NCBI RefSeq assembly: GCF_011927955.1 | Contig: NZ_JAATJN010000001.1 | Coordinates: 558,001 to 622,000, forward strand | Direction of reading: 5' to 3' | Source: Brevibacterium marinum | Lineage (GTDB): Bacteria > Actinomycetota > Actinomycetes > Actinomycetales > Brevibacteriaceae | DNA: 64,000 bases | Part shown: one piece after another, positions 62,200-64,000 of the stretch | Layout: every line of letters begins with the position of its first letter | Position numbering within the stretch: position 1 is the first letter of the stretch | Position numbers and translations under genes: made by a program | Notes under the pieces: model-generated | Database searches by the model: none | Told to the model about the DNA's origin: nothing | What the model saw: only the letters and a program-made list of their open reading frames with translations

Positions 62200-63660
62200 A
62201 TGAGCGGCCGGAGAACACGTGAAGGCGCAAGCACCCAGCGCTCTTTCCTCGATGCAGACTTTCTGCTGGAAACCGAGACTGCACAGCGACTGTTCGATGC
62301 CACCGGCGACCTGCCCATCGTCGACTACCACTGCCACCTCTCCGCCCAGGAACTCGCCGACGACCGACGGTTCGCGTCGATCACCGAAGTATGGCTGGAA
62401 GGCGATCACTACAAGTGGCGCCTGATGCGGGGCGCGGGAGTGGACGAGCGCCTCATCACAGGTGACGGCTCGGACTGGGAGAAGTTCGAGGCGTTCGCCG
62501 ACGTCGTCGGTCGAGCCATCGGCAACCCCGTTCAGCACTGGTCCCACCTTGAGCTCCAGCGCTTCTTCGGAATCCACGATGTGCTCAACGCATCAAGCGC
62601 TCGCGCCATCTACGATGCGGCGAACTCGAGGTTGCGCGAAGACGACTTCAGCGCCCGAGGGCTGGTTCGGACCAGCCGGGTCGAGGTCATCTGCACGACG
62701 GACGATCCCCTGGACTCGCTCGAACACCATCAGGCCCTCGCCGCAGCCGAGGACTTCGACACCCTCGTCGTCCCAGGGTTCCGGCCCGACGGGGTGCTGC
62801 GCATCGAGAGGGACGAGTTCGCGCCCTATCTCGAAAAGCTCGGCGCTGTGACCGGAGGACCGATCACCGACTTCAGTGGGCTCGTCTCTGCTCTGGAACA
62901 GCGGGTCGCCTACTTCGCGGAGCGAGGAGGGACGGTCTCCGACCAATCACTGGAGGTATTCCCGAAACAGCCCTCCACCGACGCCGAGGCGGAGGCAATA
63001 CTCGTGCGGCGCCTCAGCGGCGAGCGGCTCACCGAATCCGAAGCCGCATCGTTCCGGTGGGCAGTCCTCCACCACCTGGCGAGAATCTACCACCGGCACG
63101 ACTGGGTGATGGAGCTGCACCTCAACGCGCTGCGAGACGCAAATCCGCGCGCACTGCACGAGATCGGTTCGGACAGCGGGTTCGACGGGATCGGCGAGGA
63201 CGCTCCGGTGCAGGCGCTGCAGAGGTTCCTCGGCGAACTCGCCGAAGCGGACGAGCTGCCGCGGACTCTCCTCTTCACGGTCGACGAGAAGCAGAACAAG
63301 CAGCTCGCCGTGCTCGCCACCTGTTTCCCCGGTCCCGGAACCGCCGGAAAGGTGCAGTTGGGCAATGCGTGGTGGTTCAATGACACGATCGCAGGAATGT
63401 CGGATCAGATCCGAACCTTCGCCGAGGTCGGATATCTGCCGGCAGCGGTCGGCATGGTCACCGATTCGCGCTCGTTCCTGTCCTACCCACGGCACGAGTA
63501 CTTCCGACGCATCGTCGTCGACCTCGTGGGGCAGTGGGTCGATTCGGGACAGGTCCCCGCCGATCACGACACCCTCATCGAGATTCTGCGCGACGTCTTC
63601 CATGACAATGCGGTGCGCTTCTTCCGATTCGATGCGGCACTGCAGGGCGGGAGATCATGA
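62200..63660 (+). CDS. uxaC: Uronate isomerase
   Basis: A 486-residue enzyme of the amidohydrolase fold that isomerises D-glucuronate to D-fructuronate and D-galacturonate to D-tagaturonate. Marks: DLPIVDYHCHLSAQELADD with the metal-binding HxH near 44, EVWLEGDHYKWRLMRGAGVD near 65, and MELHLNALRDAN near 305. The end SFLSYPRHEYFRRIVVDLVG is typical. ATG 62200 follows GAGGTGG. The next gene begins within its stop codon (ATGA). Confidence 0.93.
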   Translation: MSGRRTREGASTQRSFLDADFLLETETAQRLFDATGDLPIVDYHCHLSAQELADDRRFASITEVWLEGDHYKWRLMRGAGVDERLITGDGSDWEKFEAFADVVGRAIGNPVQHWSHLELQRFFGIHDVLNASSARAIYDAANSRLREDDFSARGLVRTSRVEVICTTDDPLDSLEHHQALAAAEDFDTLVVPGFRPDGVLRIERDEFAPYLEKLGAVTGGPITDFSGLVSALEQRVAYFAERGGTVSDQSLEVFPKQPSTDAEAEAILVRRLSGERLTESEAASFRWAVLHHLARIYHRHDWVMELHLNALRDANPRALHEIGSDSGFDGIGEDAPVQALQRFLGELAEADELPRTLLFTVDEKQNKQLAVLATCFPGPGTAGKVQLGNAWWFNDTIAGMSDQIRTFAEVGYLPAAVGMVTDSRSFLSYPRHEYFRRIVVDLVGQWVDSGQVPADHDTLIEILRDVFHDNAVRFFRFDAALQGGRS

Positions 63661-64000
63661 GTCTCGCTCTCGACTCCGATTCCTTCGACCGATTCGACGA
63701 ATTCTCAGCCGCAGGTTTCCGGGTTCCGCAGTTCGACCCTCGCGTGATGCGGAAGGCGACGACTGCGGCGCCGACCTGGGTCCACCTCGGTGCCGGCAAC
63801 TTCTTCCGCAGCGTTCATGCGATTGTGGCGCAGGCGATGCTCGACGGCGGTCATGAGACCGGGATCGTTCTTGCGAATCTCCGAGATCACACCGTGGTGG
63901 AGAACTCGCGTCGGACCGATGACCTCTTCGTCAACGTCGTGATGAACGCCGACGGAACCATCGACCCAGCCCTCATCGCCTCCGTCGCCGAGAGTGCGCA
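63657..64000 (+). CDS. uxuB: Fructuronate reductase / mannitol dehydrogenase family, N-terminal part (runs off right edge)
   Basis: First 114 codons. WVHLGAGNFFRSVHAIVAQA near residue 41 is the N-terminal NAD-binding loop of the mannitol dehydrogenase superfamily, to which UxuB (fructuronate to mannonate) and UxaB (tagaturonate to altronate) belong. ATG 63657 overlaps the uxaC stop. Next to uxaC the reductase of the uronate path is expected; fructuronate or tagaturonate specificity cannot be told from this fragment. Confidence 0.82.
   Translation, partial: MSLALDSDSFDRFDEFSAAGFRVPQFDPRVMRKATTAAPTWVHLGAGNFFRSVHAIVAQAMLDGGHETGIVLANLRDHTVVENSRRTDDLFVNVVMNADGTIDPALIASVAESA

Noticed and set aside
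62200..64000. Gene-transfer or prophage border at the right edge
   Set aside because: Composition and overlaps are continuous with the uronate operon; no integrase or tRNA is visible.

Overview
The window is high-GC DNA with almost every ORF coding, many 1-4 nt start/stop overlaps, several apparently leaderless transcripts, an IdeR/DtxR-type iron box and a soxBDAG sarcosine operon. These traits point to an actinobacterium. Brevibacterium or a close Micrococcales relative is my best guess (inference from gene content, not a database match). I see no rRNA, tRNA, insertion sequence, prophage or CRISPR array. It reads as ordinary chromosome with a dense set of small catabolic regulons.

Layout. 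1-5.6 kb: the start of a zwf-like gene, a repeat-rich spacer, then a TetR regulator divergent from glpD, an alkyl-DHAP-synthase-like flavoprotein and a diacylglycerol-kinase-like lipid kinase. 5.6-9.2 kb: paaZ and a divergent MHS-family transporter. 9.3-10 kb: a PIN/Phd toxin-antitoxin pair. 10-19 kb: single metabolic genes and regulators (a threonine-dehydratase-like enzyme, an ABC ATPase, IclR, a TetR-MFS efflux pair, LysR with a PLP decarboxylase, an Ldh_2 dehydrogenase). 19.2-29 kb: glyA-soxBDAG-sdaA-purU with a divergent GntR regulator. Together these demethylate sarcosine to glycine, convert glycine plus the one-carbon unit to serine and serine to pyruvate, and recycle the folate. 29.5-33.7 kb: etfBA tightly coupled to a very unusual cytochrome b with a 520-residue Ala/Pro-rich head carrying four RGLPRV-GG-PWPP repeats. 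34-37.7 kb: an Lrp regulator, a siderophore-binding lipoprotein and a siderophore-interacting protein fused to a methyltransferase-like domain, behind an IdeR-type iron box. 37.8-43 kb: TetR, a small membrane protein, and bkdABC (branched-chain 2-oxoacid dehydrogenase E1a, E1b, E2; no E3). 43-45 kb: an ABC-F protein preceded by a 14-codon leader ORF and hairpin. 45-48.6 kb: a DUF3311/sodium-solute symporter pair and an amidohydrolase. 48.8-53 kb: an AMP-ligase / ketosynthase / acyl-CoA-dehydrogenase operon of unknown product. 53.2-55.9 kb: TetR, a DUF6204-like protein and a winged-helix protein, convergent with an MFS pump. 56-64 kb: a semialdehyde dehydrogenase and then a uronate regulon (IclR, KDPG aldolase, KDG kinase, GPH transporter, uxaC, start of uxuB).

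Most catabolic blocks sit beside a dedicated TetR, IclR, GntR or LysR regulator, and many divergent spacers hold visible palindromes or 20-bp-spaced direct repeats. The observations I rate highest are the etfBA-cytochrome b unit, the ABC-F leader/attenuator, the three-gene acyl-activating operon without a carrier protein, and the SIP-methyltransferase fusion.
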